From assembly GCF_001580545.1 (NCBI RefSeq), contig NZ_LRBG01000007.1:124001-188000 (forward strand): DNA of 64,000 nucleotides, written 5' to 3'. The position numbers and the translations under genes were made by a program. The stretch is from Paraburkholderia monticola (lineage in GTDB: Bacteria > Pseudomonadota > Gammaproteobacteria > Burkholderiales > Burkholderiaceae). The notes under the pieces are model-generated. The model had not been told where the DNA came from. It searched no databases and saw only the letters and a list, made by a program, of their open reading frames with translations. Each line of letters starts with the position of its first letter. Within the stretch, counting starts at the first letter, position 1. Positions 53,513 through 63,086 of this stretch are shown piece after piece.

Positions 53513-55195
53513 ATGACCGAGCCGATGAACCACCCCGCCCACGCCACCGCATCGCCGTCCACGGCTCGCTCATGGACGACCCGCCGCGACGAAAAGAACC
53601 GCCGCCTCGCGGCCATCGCGCCGTGGCTCGAAGACGGCGTGCTGCCGTCGCACCGTATCGTCGATGCGCTCGAAACGCTGATCCAGCCCGGCGAGCGCGT
53701 CGCGCTCGAAGGCGACAACCAGAAGCAGGCCGACTTCCTGTCGCGCTCGCTCGCCCAGGTCGATCCACACAAGCTGCACGACGTGCATCTGCTGATTTCG
53801 AGCATTAGCCGTCCTGAGCATCTGACGCTGTTCGAGCGCGGCATCGCGCACAAGGTCGACTTTTCGTTCGCGGGGCCGCAGAGTCTGCGCGTCGCGCAAC
53901 TGCTCGAAGACGGCCAGCTCGAAATCGGCGCGATCTATACCTACGTCGAGCTGTATGCGCGCATGTTCGTCGACCTGAGCCCGCACGTCGCGCTGTTGTG
54001 CGCGGAACAGGCCGACCGTCACGGCAATCTGTACACCGGCCCGAATACCGAGGACACCCCCACCATCGCCGAGGCCGCCGCGTTCCGTCACGGCATCGTG
54101 ATCGTGCAGGTCAACGAGGTCGTCGACGAACTGCCGCGTGTCGATATTCCGGGTTCGTGGGTCGACGTGGTCGTGCAGGCGGACCGGCCGTACGCGGTCG
54201 AGCCGCTGTTCACGCGCGATCCGCGCCATATCGGCGACTTGCAGGTGCTGACCGCGATGATGGTGATTCGCGGCATCTACGAGCCGTACGGGGTCACGTC
54301 GCTGAATCACGGCATCGGCTTCGATACCGCGGCGATCGAACTGCTGCTGCCCACCTACGGCGAATCGCTCGGCCTCAAGGGCAAGATCTGCCGCAACTGG
54401 ACGCTCAATCCGCACCCCACGATGATCCCCGCGATCGAATCGGGCTGGGTCGACAGCATCCACTGCTTCGGCAGCGAGGTCGGCATGGAGGCGTATATCG
54501 AGGCGCGCCCCGATGTGTTCTTCACCGGCAACGACGGCAGCCTGCGCTCGAACCGCGTGCTGTGCCAGTTGGCCGGACAGTACGGCGTCGATCTGTTCAT
54601 CGGCTCGACGTTGCAGATCGACGCGGACGCGAATTCGTCGACGGTCACGCGCGGGCGGCTGGCCGGTTTCGGCGGCGCGCCGAACATGGGCCACGATCCG
54701 CGCGGCCGGCGTCATTCGAGCGAGGCGTGGCTGAAGCTGCTGAAGGGCGACGGCGCGGTGTCGCGTGGCCAGAAGCTGGTCGTGCAGTTGGCCGAGACGT
54801 ACAAGAAAGGCGGCGAGCCGACCTTCGTCGATGAACTCGACGCGGTCGCCGTCGGCGCCAAAAGCGGCATGCCGATCGCGCCGGTGATGATCTACGGCGA
54901 CGACGTGAGCCATGTGGTCACCGAAGAAGGCATCGCGCACCTGCACAAGGCCGAGGGCATCGACGAACGGCGCGCGGCGCTCGCCGCGGTGGCCGGTGTT
55001 ACGCCGATCGGTCTGCGCGCGAAGCCCGAGAAAACCGCGGAATTGCGCCGGCGCGGCATCGTCGCGTATCCGGAAGATCTCGGCATCCGGCGCGGCGAAG
55101 CGAAGCGTTCGCTGCTCGCGGCGCGCAGCATCGACGATCTGGTCACGTGGTCGGGCGGACTGTACGCACCGCCCGCGCGCTTCCGGAGCTGGTGA
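53513..55195 (+). CDS. mdcA: Malonate decarboxylase alpha subunit (ACP transferase)
   Basis: A 560-residue subunit that transfers the acyl carrier protein between acetyl- and malonyl-thioester forms. Family segments include LIQPGERVALEGDNQKQADFLSRSL, GALYTYVELYARMFVDLSPHVALLCAEQADRHGNLYTGPNTEDTPTI in outline and FTGNDGSLRSNRVLCQLAGQYGVDLFIGSTLQID in outline. The length agrees with Klebsiella and Pseudomonas MdcA (about 550). ATG 53513 is used; ATG 53525 is possible. It begins 9 bp after the regulator stop. Confidence 0.95.
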   Translation: MTEPMNHPAHATASPSTARSWTTRRDEKNRRLAAIAPWLEDGVLPSHRIVDALETLIQPGERVALEGDNQKQADFLSRSLAQVDPHKLHDVHLLISSISRPEHLTLFERGIAHKVDFSFAGPQSLRVAQLLEDGQLEIGAIYTYVELYARMFVDLSPHVALLCAEQADRHGNLYTGPNTEDTPTIAEAAAFRHGIVIVQVNEVVDELPRVDIPGSWVDVVVQADRPYAVEPLFTRDPRHIGDLQVLTAMMVIRGIYEPYGVTSLNHGIGFDTAAIELLLPTYGESLGLKGKICRNWTLNPHPTMIPAIESGWVDSIHCFGSEVGMEAYIEARPDVFFTGNDGSLRSNRVLCQLAGQYGVDLFIGSTLQIDADANSSTVTRGRLAGFGGAPNMGHDPRGRRHSSEAWLKLLKGDGAVSRGQKLVVQLAETYKKGGEPTFVDELDAVAVGAKSGMPIAPVMIYGDDVSHVVTEEGIAHLHKAEGIDERRAALAAVAGVTPIGLRAKPEKTAELRRRGIVAYPEDLGIRRGEAKRSLLAARSIDDLVTWSGGLYAPPARFRSW

Positions 55196-55197
55196 CG

Positions 55198-56178
55198 ATG
55201 GCGTCCGCGGCGGCTCTTCTCGAACGGTTGGACGCGCCGGTTGCTTCGGTCTCGGGCGAGGCGTGCGATACATTGCCGGCCGCGCCGATGGCGGCCCCAC
55301 CGTTTTCCGACACCCAACTCGCGCGCAACGCGATCACCGCGCTGATCGACGAAGCCGAGCTCACGCCGAAGCCCGCGCTCGTCGACCGACGCGGCAGCGG
55401 CGCGCATCGCGACCTCGATCTCCCGATCATGCGGCGCTCCGCGCACGCGCTCGAACCCACTTTCGCGGCGCTGGCGCGCACGGCGCGCCGCCGCGGCGAA
55501 CCGTCGGCGCTGCTGCGCACCGAGCTCGCGCAGATCGGCCGCGCGGGCGAACAGGACATGATGCACGCGACGGGCGGCAGCAATGCGCATCGCGGCGCGA
55601 TCTGGATCATCGGCCTGCTGGTGGCCGGCGCCGCGCTCGACACGTCGTCGAGTCCGTCCGCCCGCTCGCACCTGGCTGGCAATCCTAACGATGTGGATAC
55701 CTCGCGCGTCTGCACGCTGGCCGCGCAGATCGCCTGCTTCCCGGACCGCTTCGCCGCTTCGTCCGACAGCCACGGCGAACGCGCGCGTCAGCGCTATCAG
55801 GTCGGCGGCGCGCGGCGCGAAGCGCAGGACGGCTTTCCGCATGCACTCGACGTCGGCCTGCCCGCCTTGCACGCGGCGCGCGCACGCCAGCTCGACGAAA
55901 CCACCGCGCGCATCGACGCGCTGCTCGCCATCATGAGCACGCTCGACGACACCTGCCTGCTGCATCGCGCCGGCCTCGCCGGCTTGCATGCCGGCCAGCG
56001 CGGCGCGCGGCGTGTGCTCGACGCGGGCGGCAGTTCGACGGCCGCGGGCCGCGTCGCGCTCGACGCGCTCGAGAGCGAACTGCTGTCGTTGAACGCATCG
56101 CCTGGCGGCGCGGCCGATCTGCTCGCCGCCACCCTCTTTCTCGACATGCTGGCGCATCGCGACGCCAGCCGGAGCTGA
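55198..56178 (+). CDS. mdcB: Triphosphoribosyl-dephospho-CoA synthase
   Basis: A 326-residue enzyme of the CitG/MdcB family. It makes the prosthetic-group precursor for MdcC from ATP and dephospho-CoA. ATG 55198 lies two bases after the mdcA stop. Recognisable segments are NAITALIDEAELTPKPALVDRRGSGAHRDL and ATGGSNAHRGAIWIIGLL. It acts with MdcG to load the holo acyl carrier protein. Confidence 0.93.
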   Translation: MASAAALLERLDAPVASVSGEACDTLPAAPMAAPPFSDTQLARNAITALIDEAELTPKPALVDRRGSGAHRDLDLPIMRRSAHALEPTFAALARTARRRGEPSALLRTELAQIGRAGEQDMMHATGGSNAHRGAIWIIGLLVAGAALDTSSSPSARSHLAGNPNDVDTSRVCTLAAQIACFPDRFAASSDSHGERARQRYQVGGARREAQDGFPHALDVGLPALHAARARQLDETTARIDALLAIMSTLDDTCLLHRAGLAGLHAGQRGARRVLDAGGSSTAAGRVALDALESELLSLNASPGGAADLLAATLFLDMLAHRDASRS

Positions 56179-56183
56179 GACTC

Positions 56184-56507
56184 ATGGAACATCTGACCTT
56201 CGACTATCCGGCGCAACGCGCCGTCACGACCCGCGCGCACGTCGGCGTGGTCGGCTCGGGCGATCTGGAAGTGCTGCTCTCGCCCGCCGCCGCCACGGCA
56301 AGCGGCTCGGCGCTCGTCGCGCACGTGGTCGTGCGCACCAGCGTCGACGGCTATAGCCACATCTGGAAGAGCGTATTCGACCGCTTCTTCACGCGCTACG
56401 ACGGCGCCGCGCACATCGAGATCAACGACTTCGGCGCGACGCCCGGCGTGGTCGCGTTGCGGCTCGCCGAAGCGGTCGAAGCGGCCGAGGAAGGAGACCC
56501 GGCATGA
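56184..56507 (+). CDS. mdcC: Malonate decarboxylase acyl carrier protein (delta subunit)
   Basis: A 107-residue carrier protein. The attachment Ser25 for the 2'-(5''-phosphoribosyl)-3'-dephospho-CoA group is in VVGSGDLEVLL. The C-terminal part (HIEINDFGATPGVVALRLAEA) is typical. It starts 5 bp after mdcB and overlaps mdcD by 4 bp. Confidence 0.94.
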   Translation: MEHLTFDYPAQRAVTTRAHVGVVGSGDLEVLLSPAAATASGSALVAHVVVRTSVDGYSHIWKSVFDRFFTRYDGAAHIEINDFGATPGVVALRLAEAVEAAEEGDPA

Positions 56508-57388
56508 GCACGACCGCCACCATTCACAGCACGCCGCTCCTGCACGAGAGCTTCATCGAACTGCCGGCGCGCGAGCGCGCCCGGTCGCTGCTCGACGCGG
56601 GCAGCTTCCGCGAATTGCTCGGCCCGTTCGATCGCATCGAGTCGCCGTGGCTGCCCTTGCAGGGCATCGTCTGCCAGGCCGACGACGGCTGCGTGATCGC
56701 GCGCGGCACGATCGACGGCGAGCCGGCCGTGGTCGCCGCGATCGAATCGGCGTTCCAGGGCGGCAGCATCGGTGAGGTATCGGGCAGCAAGATCGCCGCC
56801 GCCCTTGAAATGGCGTTGCGCGACTGCGAGCGCGGCAAGCTCGTGCGCCCCGTCGTGCTGTTCGAAACCGGCGGCGTGCGGCTGCAGGAAGCGAACCTCG
56901 GGCTCGCGGTGATCGCCGAGATCCAGGCGGCGATCGTCGCGCTGCGCCGGCACGTGCCGGTGGTCGGCGTGATCGCGGGCATGGTCGGCTGCTTTGGCGG
57001 GATGTCGCTCGCCGCCGCGTTGTGCTCGTACCTGATCGTGACGAAGCAGGGGCGGCTCGGCATGAACGGGCCGGAAGTGATCGAGCAGGAAGCCGGTATC
57101 GAAGAGCTCGATGCGAGCGATCGGCGCCGCGTGTGGCAACTGATCGGCGGCGAGCAGCGCGTCGCGAGCGCACTCGCCGACACGCTCGTCGACGACGATG
57201 CCGACACGGTGCGCGCCGCCGTGCACGCCGCGTTCGCGCAGGGCGTGCCGGCCGCGCACCGCAGCGAGCAGGTCGACACGTTCCTGCGGCGGCTCGCGCA
57301 GATCGATCCGGCGAACGTCACGCCGGAGACCGTGCGTGACGTATACGAAGCGCAAGGCCGCGCTGCATCGAACAAGGAGCAGGCATGA
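56504..57388 (+). CDS. mdcD: Malonate decarboxylase beta subunit
   Basis: A 294-residue crotonase-fold subunit that decarboxylates malonyl-S-ACP together with MdcE. It starts MSTTATIHSTPLLHESFIELPARERARSLLD in outline. It contains RLQEANLGLAVIAEIQ, PVVGVIAGMVGCFGGMSLAAALCSYLIVTKQGRLGMNGPEVIEQEAG in outline, which forms the acyl oxyanion region. Both ends overlap neighbours by 4 bp (ATGA), indicating tight stoichiometric coupling. Confidence 0.95.
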   Translation: MSTTATIHSTPLLHESFIELPARERARSLLDAGSFRELLGPFDRIESPWLPLQGIVCQADDGCVIARGTIDGEPAVVAAIESAFQGGSIGEVSGSKIAAALEMALRDCERGKLVRPVVLFETGGVRLQEANLGLAVIAEIQAAIVALRRHVPVVGVIAGMVGCFGGMSLAAALCSYLIVTKQGRLGMNGPEVIEQEAGIEELDASDRRRVWQLIGGEQRVASALADTLVDDDADTVRAAVHAAFAQGVPAAHRSEQVDTFLRRLAQIDPANVTPETVRDVYEAQGRAASNKEQA

Positions 57389-58206
57389 ACGACACGACAC
57401 TCACACGCGGCGTACGCTGGTTCGAGGCACTGGCAGGTGCGCCGTCGAGCGCGGCGCCCGTCTGGCGAGGCGATGCGCCGCTCGGCGGCGAGACCGCGCG
57501 CTTCATCACGGTCGTGCCCGACCCCGCGAACCGCTTTCCACGCGCGACTACCAACGTGGTTGGGCTCGAACAGGGTTGGCAACTCGCGCGCGCGGTGCGC
57601 GAAGTGATCGACGCGGATGCAGGTATGGACGCCAGCGCGCGCCGCCCGATCGTCGCGATCGTCGACGTGAAGAGCCAGGCATACGGCTATCGCGAGGAAA
57701 TGCTCGGCATTCACCTCGCCTGCGCGGCCGCCGTCGATGCCTACGCAAGCGCGCGTGATGCGGGACATCCGGTGATCGCGCTGATCGTCGGTCCGGCGAT
57801 GTCGGGCGCGTTCCTCGCGCACGGCTATCAGGCGAACCGCATCGTCGCGCTCGACGCACCCGGCACGATGGTCCACGCGATGGGCAAGGAAGCGGCCGCG
57901 CGCGTCACGCGCCGCACGGTCGAAGCGCTCGACGAACTTGGCGAGACGATCGTGCCGATGTCGTATTCGATGGCGTCGTTCGCGAAGTTGGGGCTGCTCG
58001 ATCAGCTGATCGAAGGCATCGACGCGGATGCGCCCGACGCGGCGCAGATCGAGCGCGTGCGTGCGGTGCTGGCAGCGCAGATTCGCAGCGCGCGCGAGGG
58101 GAATCGGACGCTCGCGCGCCGGCTGGAATCGGCAACGGCGCGGCAGACTCGCGCGGCGTCGATCGAGGTGCGTCGGCGTCTCGCCGAGCAATGGGATGCT
58201 GTGTGA
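57385..58206 (+). CDS. mdcE: Malonate decarboxylase gamma subunit
   Basis: A 273-residue partner of MdcD. Family stretches include RRPIVAIVDVKSQAYGYREEMLGIHLACAAAVDAYASARDAGHPVIALIVGPAMSGAFLAHGYQ in outline and ALDAPGTMVHAMGKEAAARVTRRTVEALD. The length is within the range of MdcE proteins. It overlaps mdcD by 4 bp and mdcG by one base. Confidence 0.95.
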   Translation: MNDTTLTRGVRWFEALAGAPSSAAPVWRGDAPLGGETARFITVVPDPANRFPRATTNVVGLEQGWQLARAVREVIDADAGMDASARRPIVAIVDVKSQAYGYREEMLGIHLACAAAVDAYASARDAGHPVIALIVGPAMSGAFLAHGYQANRIVALDAPGTMVHAMGKEAAARVTRRTVEALDELGETIVPMSYSMASFAKLGLLDQLIEGIDADAPDAAQIERVRAVLAAQIRSAREGNRTLARRLESATARQTRAASIEVRRRLAEQWDAV

Positions 58207-58904
58207 TGGGCGTCTGTGCGGCGGCGCCCTTCTCCACCGAGTGCGCCACGTCGTGCGACGCGCGCTGGCGACCGCATGACCTGTTGTGCTTGCGCCGGCT
58301 GCATGCGTTCGCCGACGAACCGGCGTGGGTTCGCGACGCGTTCGAACGTGCGCCGTATGCGGTCGTTCGACGCGCGCTTGCCGCGGATGGTTTCGTTGCG
58401 ATCGGCGTGCGCGGCGCGCAGCGAGCAGAGCGCTACGGCACATGGGTGCATGCGGACGATATCGTCAGTGCCGTGTCGCCTGAATCGCTGGCGCGATCGC
58501 AAGCCGATGACGGACGTGATGCATTGCCCGCTTTCGCTGCGCTGATTGCATTGCAACGTGATTCGACTGGCCCGCTCGCGAGATTCGTTTGGGGTCCTGC
58601 GGGTAGTACGGGATTTGAACTGGCGACACGCGTGCCGACCGTCAACGAAGCGAGCGATCTCGATCTGTTGATTCGCATGCCTGAGCGGCTCGCATTGGAG
58701 CTCGCGCGTGCGTTGTTGGAGCAATTGCATACGCACGCGGAACGTATCGGCGCCCGCCTCGATGCGCAACTCGAAACGCCCGCGGGCGGCGTGGCGCTCG
58801 CCGAATGGGCCGGGGGCAAGGCGCGTGTGCTGGCCCGGCATGCTAGCGGTCCACAGTTGATCGCCGATCCATGGGCCGCTGCTGCTAATGATGGCGGCAT
58901 CTGA
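58206..58904 (+). CDS. mdcG: Phosphoribosyl-dephospho-CoA transferase (MdcG)
   Basis: A 232-residue nucleotidyltransferase that attaches the prosthetic group to Ser of MdcC. The motif NEASDLDLLIR supplies the two catalytic Asp residues. ATG 58206 overlaps the mdcE stop by one base; an ATG five codons earlier is within mdcE. Upstream segments CLRRLHAFADEPAWVRDAFERAPYAVVRR in outline are typical of MdcG. Confidence 0.92.
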   Translation: MGVCAAAPFSTECATSCDARWRPHDLLCLRRLHAFADEPAWVRDAFERAPYAVVRRALAADGFVAIGVRGAQRAERYGTWVHADDIVSAVSPESLARSQADDGRDALPAFAALIALQRDSTGPLARFVWGPAGSTGFELATRVPTVNEASDLDLLIRMPERLALELARALLEQLHTHAERIGARLDAQLETPAGGVALAEWAGGKARVLARHASGPQLIADPWAAAANDGGI

Positions 58905-59836
58905 TGCTCGGCCTTCTCTTCCCCGGTCAGGGTGCGCAGAGCGAAGGCTTTCTGCATCGGCTGCCGCAGCATCGCGCGGTACAGGACACGCTCGCTGAAG
59001 CAGCCGACACGCTCGACGTCGACGTGCTGACGCTCGACTCATCCGAGGCTTTGAATTCGACCGTTGCCGTGCAACTGGGCTTGACGATCGCGGGCGTCGC
59101 GATCGCACGCGCGCTCGCCGATGAAGGACTGACAGCGCAAATCAGCGCGGGGCTGTCGGTCGGCGCTTATCCGGCAGCGGTCAGTTGCGGTGCGGTGGCG
59201 TTTCGCGACGCATTGAGGCTGGTGCGCCGACGCGCCCAGTTGATGGAAACCGCTTATCCATCGGGCTATGGTCTCGCGGCGGTATCCGGCTTGAGCGAGC
59301 ATCAGGTCGAAACGCTCGTCGCGCAGCAGGGCGCCGAGCCACGGCATCGCGTGTATATCGGCAACGTCAATGCGCCGCGGCAGATCGTAATGGCCGGCGC
59401 TAACGAGGCACTCGACGCGTTCATCGAACGCGCGCTCGCGGCCGGCGCGCGCAAGGCCACGCGGCTCGAGGTCAGCGTACCCTCGCATTGCGAATTGCTC
59501 GCGCATGCAAGCGACGAACTGCTGGCGTATTCGCGCGAGTTGCGCTTTGAAAGACCTGGCGGTGTTTATATCGGCAATCGCGGTGGACGGCCGTTATATA
59601 CGGCCGAGGCGATTCGCGACGATCTTGCGACCAATATGCGCTACACCGTGCGCTGGTTCGATGCGCTGACGGCGATGCAGGAAATGGGCGCGCATGTGCT
59701 GGTCGAGGCGCCGCCGGGCCAGGTGTTGACGGATATCGTGAAGGAGCATTTTTCGCAGGTTAGTGCGCTTGCTGCCGGCGCGTTGCCGTTTGACAGGTTG
59801 GTGGGGACGGTGGGTAGGCGGTTGGAGCGTGGGTGA
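58904..59836 (+). CDS. mdcH: Malonate decarboxylase epsilon subunit (malonyl-CoA:ACP transacylase)
   Basis: A 310-residue FabD-like acyltransferase that primes MdcC with malonyl or acetyl groups. Motifs are LLFPGQGAQSEG at 4-15, the nucleophile Ser85 in GLSVG (family GHSxG with His replaced by Leu) and SVPSHCELL with the catalytic His. It overlaps mdcG by one base in ATGA fashion and ends the mdc operon. Confidence 0.94.
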   Translation: MLGLLFPGQGAQSEGFLHRLPQHRAVQDTLAEAADTLDVDVLTLDSSEALNSTVAVQLGLTIAGVAIARALADEGLTAQISAGLSVGAYPAAVSCGAVAFRDALRLVRRRAQLMETAYPSGYGLAAVSGLSEHQVETLVAQQGAEPRHRVYIGNVNAPRQIVMAGANEALDAFIERALAAGARKATRLEVSVPSHCELLAHASDELLAYSRELRFERPGGVYIGNRGGRPLYTAEAIRDDLATNMRYTVRWFDALTAMQEMGAHVLVEAPPGQVLTDIVKEHFSQVSALAAGALPFDRLVGTVGRRLERG

Positions 59837-60265
59837 TGGGTGCGCTTTGGGGGGTGGGGGGCCTAGGCGACAACCTGCCGGCCAGCGAACCGGGAACGCT
59901 GCCTTTCGATTGGCTGCATTGCTCCGGAACCTGACGGACGCGCTACGCCCACGATTCGGCCATTGCCGCTATTGGGGACGACTGGATTCTACGTCGGCAA
60001 TCTGGCGGCGGATTCAACCGGTCGATGCCCTCAGCCCCGAGCATGGGCGAGCGCCACAAGCAGATGTGGGCAGGCGTCGTACAAACCTAAACACTTTCAG
60101 AAGTTCGACATCGATCAAGTCCGAAACATGTAGGCGCTCCTGATCCGACAGGCGCATCCAGAACGCTACATTTGTGTGTATAACTTCGGATCGCGCCCTG
60201 CTATTCTGTTTGAATTGCACGCTGCCCCTATCCGCAGGCGGCGAATTTCCTGATCGAGCGTCGTC
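59837..60265. other. Intergenic region with no supported gene
   Basis: 429 bp between mdcH and the second hybrid kinase. Open frames here lack ribosome sites and family resemblance. One stretch (about 59980-60091) reads as a short frame rich in RRQSGGG/MGERHKQMW ending at TAA and could be a gene relic, but I cannot support it. The motif TACATTTGTGT (60167-60177) lies about 90 bp before the kinase gene. Confidence 0.5.
60166..60184. promoter_or_regulatory. Shared motif copy 1, upstream of the second kinase
   Basis: CTACATTTGTGTGTATAAC shares the 11 bases TACATTTGTGT with a palindromic site at 63120-63135. It sits in a less GC-rich patch, where a promoter is expected. Confidence 0.4.
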
Positions 60266-62128
60266 ATGAGATCGTCAGGCCTCAGGGTGCGCAGGTTCAG
60301 CTCGGCGGCTCAGGAGCGCGCGTTCCGGTGGGACTACGCGCGACGGTTCTCCGGACAGCGCAGACTCGCCATCGCAATCTTCACCGCATTGTGGATCGTA
60401 TTTTCCATCCGCGACTTCCCCCGGTTGAACGTACTCGATCCCGCCCATCTGCACCACAACGAGCTAATTGTGCTGCGAGTCGCCGGAGCGATCGGAATGG
60501 CGATTCCCGTGCTGTTCTGGACCCCGCGCGCACTCGATGAGCGATGGGCCGTCGGGCTGCTCAGTGTCTGGACGATCAGTTGCTGGCTCACCACCCTGAG
60601 AATGCTGCAGTTCTATCCGGGCGACCTTGGCTGGCGGGAAGTCTATCCGGTGTTGATGCTTTGCCTTTTCGTGATATTCATGGCCTTTCGGCTTCGGGTC
60701 ACCACGGCGGCTTGGCTAATAGGGATATGCGTCGTCAGCTATCTGATCATGCTTTATTTCAAACCCGTCGGCGGGAGTGTCGAACTGCGCATGGAGTCGG
60801 TGGCTGCGCACGCCACGATGGTGCCGTTGATGTCTGTCGTCGGTGTGCTGCTCAGCATTCCGCTGGAACGTGCCGCGAGGCGCGAATTCATGTACCGGCG
60901 CACCTTGCGCGCGGCCAAGGCTCGCATTGAAGCGGCGTCGCGCGCGGTCAACGAGCAGAACAGACGCATGCAAGAGCTCGTCAGGGAGAAAGAGCGATTC
61001 TTTTCGTCGGCGTATCACGACATCCAGCAGCCTCTCGCCGCAATCAACCTTTTCATCCGAAGCGCCCGGACGAGGATCAAGGACGGCTACGCCGTGGATC
61101 GCGAGCTCGATGTCGTCGAGGAGGCCGCGTCCGACATCCTCGAAATGTTCAAGGACATTCAGGACTACAGCGAGCTGGGCTCATATGTTCCGCATGTCGT
61201 ACCGGTCGATACCCACGGCCTATTGACCGAGGTCTTCGAACAATACCGGGAGACGGCCCGGTTGCGTGGCATCGATCTAAGAATTGCGGGGCGGCCAAGG
61301 TACCCACCGTCCATCGAGACCGACCGATCGCTCTTCAAGCGGTCCGTATCGAATCTCGTATCTAACGCGATCAAGAACACGTCATCGGGTGGCGTTGTGC
61401 TTGGCTGGGTGCAACTGAATGAACGGCTGCGAGTCGATGTATGGGATACCGGCATCGGCATTGCGCCTGCCCATCGGGACGCGATCTTCTCCGAGTACTA
61501 TCAGATCAACAATCCGGGGCGCGACCGTTCGAAAGGGCTGGGACTAGGGCTGTCGATTGTGCATCGTGCGATCCATATTCTGCCGGGGCACAGCATGAGT
61601 TTCGCCTCCGTGGAGGGGCGCGGATCGCGCTTTTCCCTTTACGCAACGGTTTCGGCATCAACCCCGGTCGTCGGGGCAAATGCTCAGGAGGGCGACGCCT
61701 ACACGCCCGATCTCACCGGCACGTTCATGCTCCTGTGCGACGATGAACCTACCGTCCTCGAAGGCCTGAGGCGTCTTTTCTCAAGCGCGGGCGCGCTCGT
61801 GTACGCCGCCGAGTCAATGGCAGGATTCGAAGCCATCCTTGCCGATGACAGCCGCATTCCCGATCTCGTCGTCGCCGATATCCGTCTGCGCGAGGGAGTC
61901 ACCGGCAAGGAGGTTGCGAATCGGATCAGGCGTCATTTCGCGTGGGCGGGCGTTATTCCCGTCGCTTTTATCACCGGCGAACTGCTGTCCGATCACGTCC
62001 TTCGCGACTTCCCCAAACCGTTCGTGCTATTGCGCAAGTCCTCCGCCCCCAAAGACCTGCTGGCGGACATCAGCCGGTACGTGAACGCTCAACGCAAGAT
62101 GAAACTCGATCTCGCGAACGATCAGTGA
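60266..62128 (+). CDS. Hybrid sensor histidine kinase with C-terminal receiver (second system)
   Basis: A 620-residue membrane kinase. Six or so helices lie in residues 35-200 with no large periplasmic domain. A coiled coil (about 205-245) precedes the H box with His251 (SSAYHDIQQPLAAINLF). The N box VSNLVSNAIKN, G1 DTGIGI and G2 GLGLGLSIVHRAI follow. The receiver has LCDDEPT and phosphoacceptor Asp538 in VVADIRLREG. The layout parallels the kinase at 23549-25396. It is followed 208 bp later by a LuxR-type regulator, its likely partner. Confidence 0.92.
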   Translation: MRSSGLRVRRFSSAAQERAFRWDYARRFSGQRRLAIAIFTALWIVFSIRDFPRLNVLDPAHLHHNELIVLRVAGAIGMAIPVLFWTPRALDERWAVGLLSVWTISCWLTTLRMLQFYPGDLGWREVYPVLMLCLFVIFMAFRLRVTTAAWLIGICVVSYLIMLYFKPVGGSVELRMESVAAHATMVPLMSVVGVLLSIPLERAARREFMYRRTLRAAKARIEAASRAVNEQNRRMQELVREKERFFSSAYHDIQQPLAAINLFIRSARTRIKDGYAVDRELDVVEEAASDILEMFKDIQDYSELGSYVPHVVPVDTHGLLTEVFEQYRETARLRGIDLRIAGRPRYPPSIETDRSLFKRSVSNLVSNAIKNTSSGGVVLGWVQLNERLRVDVWDTGIGIAPAHRDAIFSEYYQINNPGRDRSKGLGLGLSIVHRAIHILPGHSMSFASVEGRGSRFSLYATVSASTPVVGANAQEGDAYTPDLTGTFMLLCDDEPTVLEGLRRLFSSAGALVYAAESMAGFEAILADDSRIPDLVVADIRLREGVTGKEVANRIRRHFAWAGVIPVAFITGELLSDHVLRDFPKPFVLLRKSSAPKDLLADISRYVNAQRKMKLDLANDQ

Positions 62129-62336
62129 CTGAACGCGCCCCGAGTGCGGTGGTCCTCCTGGTACGCTTGATTCGTCTAATGATGGGTGAAAACCGCCACT
62201 TTTCAGGCGATGCCGTATAGATCAGCCGCCACTGGGTACTATCTGACCTGAAGACATCGGACGATCACTACCGGTTTAGCCATCCTCCGATGCGTAATCG
62301 CAGCTCGGCTCGAAGACAGTTCTGGGAGACGATGGA

Positions 62337-63086
62337 ATGCGCGTACTGATCGTCGACGACCATGAACTGTTCAGAGCCGGATTGGCGCTTCTACTGACGG
62401 AGCTCTTTCCGAACATCGAGTTGCTACACGCGAGCACATTGTCGCAGGGGGTGAATCATGCGCTTTGCGAGCACCTGAACATCGTTTTTCTCGATCTCGA
62501 CCTGCCCGATGGCAACGGTTGCAACGCGCTTGCCGAATTGAAGGAGTCGCGACCGTCGTTACCGGTGATCGTGATATCGGCCGATGAGCGAGTGGAAACC
62601 ATCAGTCGATGCATCCAACTTCGCGCCATGGGATACGTGCCCAAATCATCGCCGCCGGGAGCGCTTCGTGCGGCGATAAGCGCGGTGCTTGCCGGGGGCG
62701 TGTTCCTACCAGCCTCGAGCATCGCCAGCCTCGGTCGTGATATGGACACTGACAAGGCTCCGGCTAATGGACCTGAGGATAGACAGCCACGCGTTAAATC
62801 GGAAACGAGCAATGCATCCGAGATGGGACTCACGCCGAGAGAGTTCGAAACGTTGGTGTGGCTGGTACGCGGACTTCCGTCCAAGGCCATTGCCCTAAGA
62901 ATGGGCCTCGAGGACATTACGGTACGGAAATACATCAGCCATCTGCTTGCGCATTTCAATCTGCGGCGCCGTACGGAACTCATCGTCATGCTGGCAGATA
63001 GAGGGATCAAGCTCGGCGTCCCGCCGGTCACGGATCCAGCGCTTGACCGAAGCCTGCCGCCTGCCGGCGGCCACCCAACCCACTGA
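62337..63086 (+). CDS. LuxR/NarL-family response regulator (second system)
   Basis: A 249-residue regulator. The receiver has VDDHEL, phosphoacceptor Asp53 in IVFLDLDLPDGNG and Lys in YVPKSSPP. A linker of about 45 residues leads to the helix-turn-helix (LTPREFETLVWLVRGLPSKAIALRMGLEDITVRKYISHLLAHF in outline). ATG 62337 has GGGAG 8 bases upstream. It is separate from the kinase by 208 bp. Promoter motifs shared by the two ends of this module (60166 and 63120) may be its targets. Confidence 0.92.
   Translation: MRVLIVDDHELFRAGLALLLTELFPNIELLHASTLSQGVNHALCEHLNIVFLDLDLPDGNGCNALAELKESRPSLPVIVISADERVETISRCIQLRAMGYVPKSSPPGALRAAISAVLAGGVFLPASSIASLGRDMDTDKAPANGPEDRQPRVKSETSNASEMGLTPREFETLVWLVRGLPSKAIALRMGLEDITVRKYISHLLAHFNLRRRTELIVMLADRGIKLGVPPVTDPALDRSLPPAGGHPTH

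Noticed and set aside
53570..55300. A 576-residue frame antisense to mdcA
   Set aside because: Shadow of a well-conserved gene, with no start signals or domain features.
59980..60091. A short frame before the second hybrid kinase that might be a gene relic
   Set aside because: No ribosome site, no upstream continuation and no family I can name.
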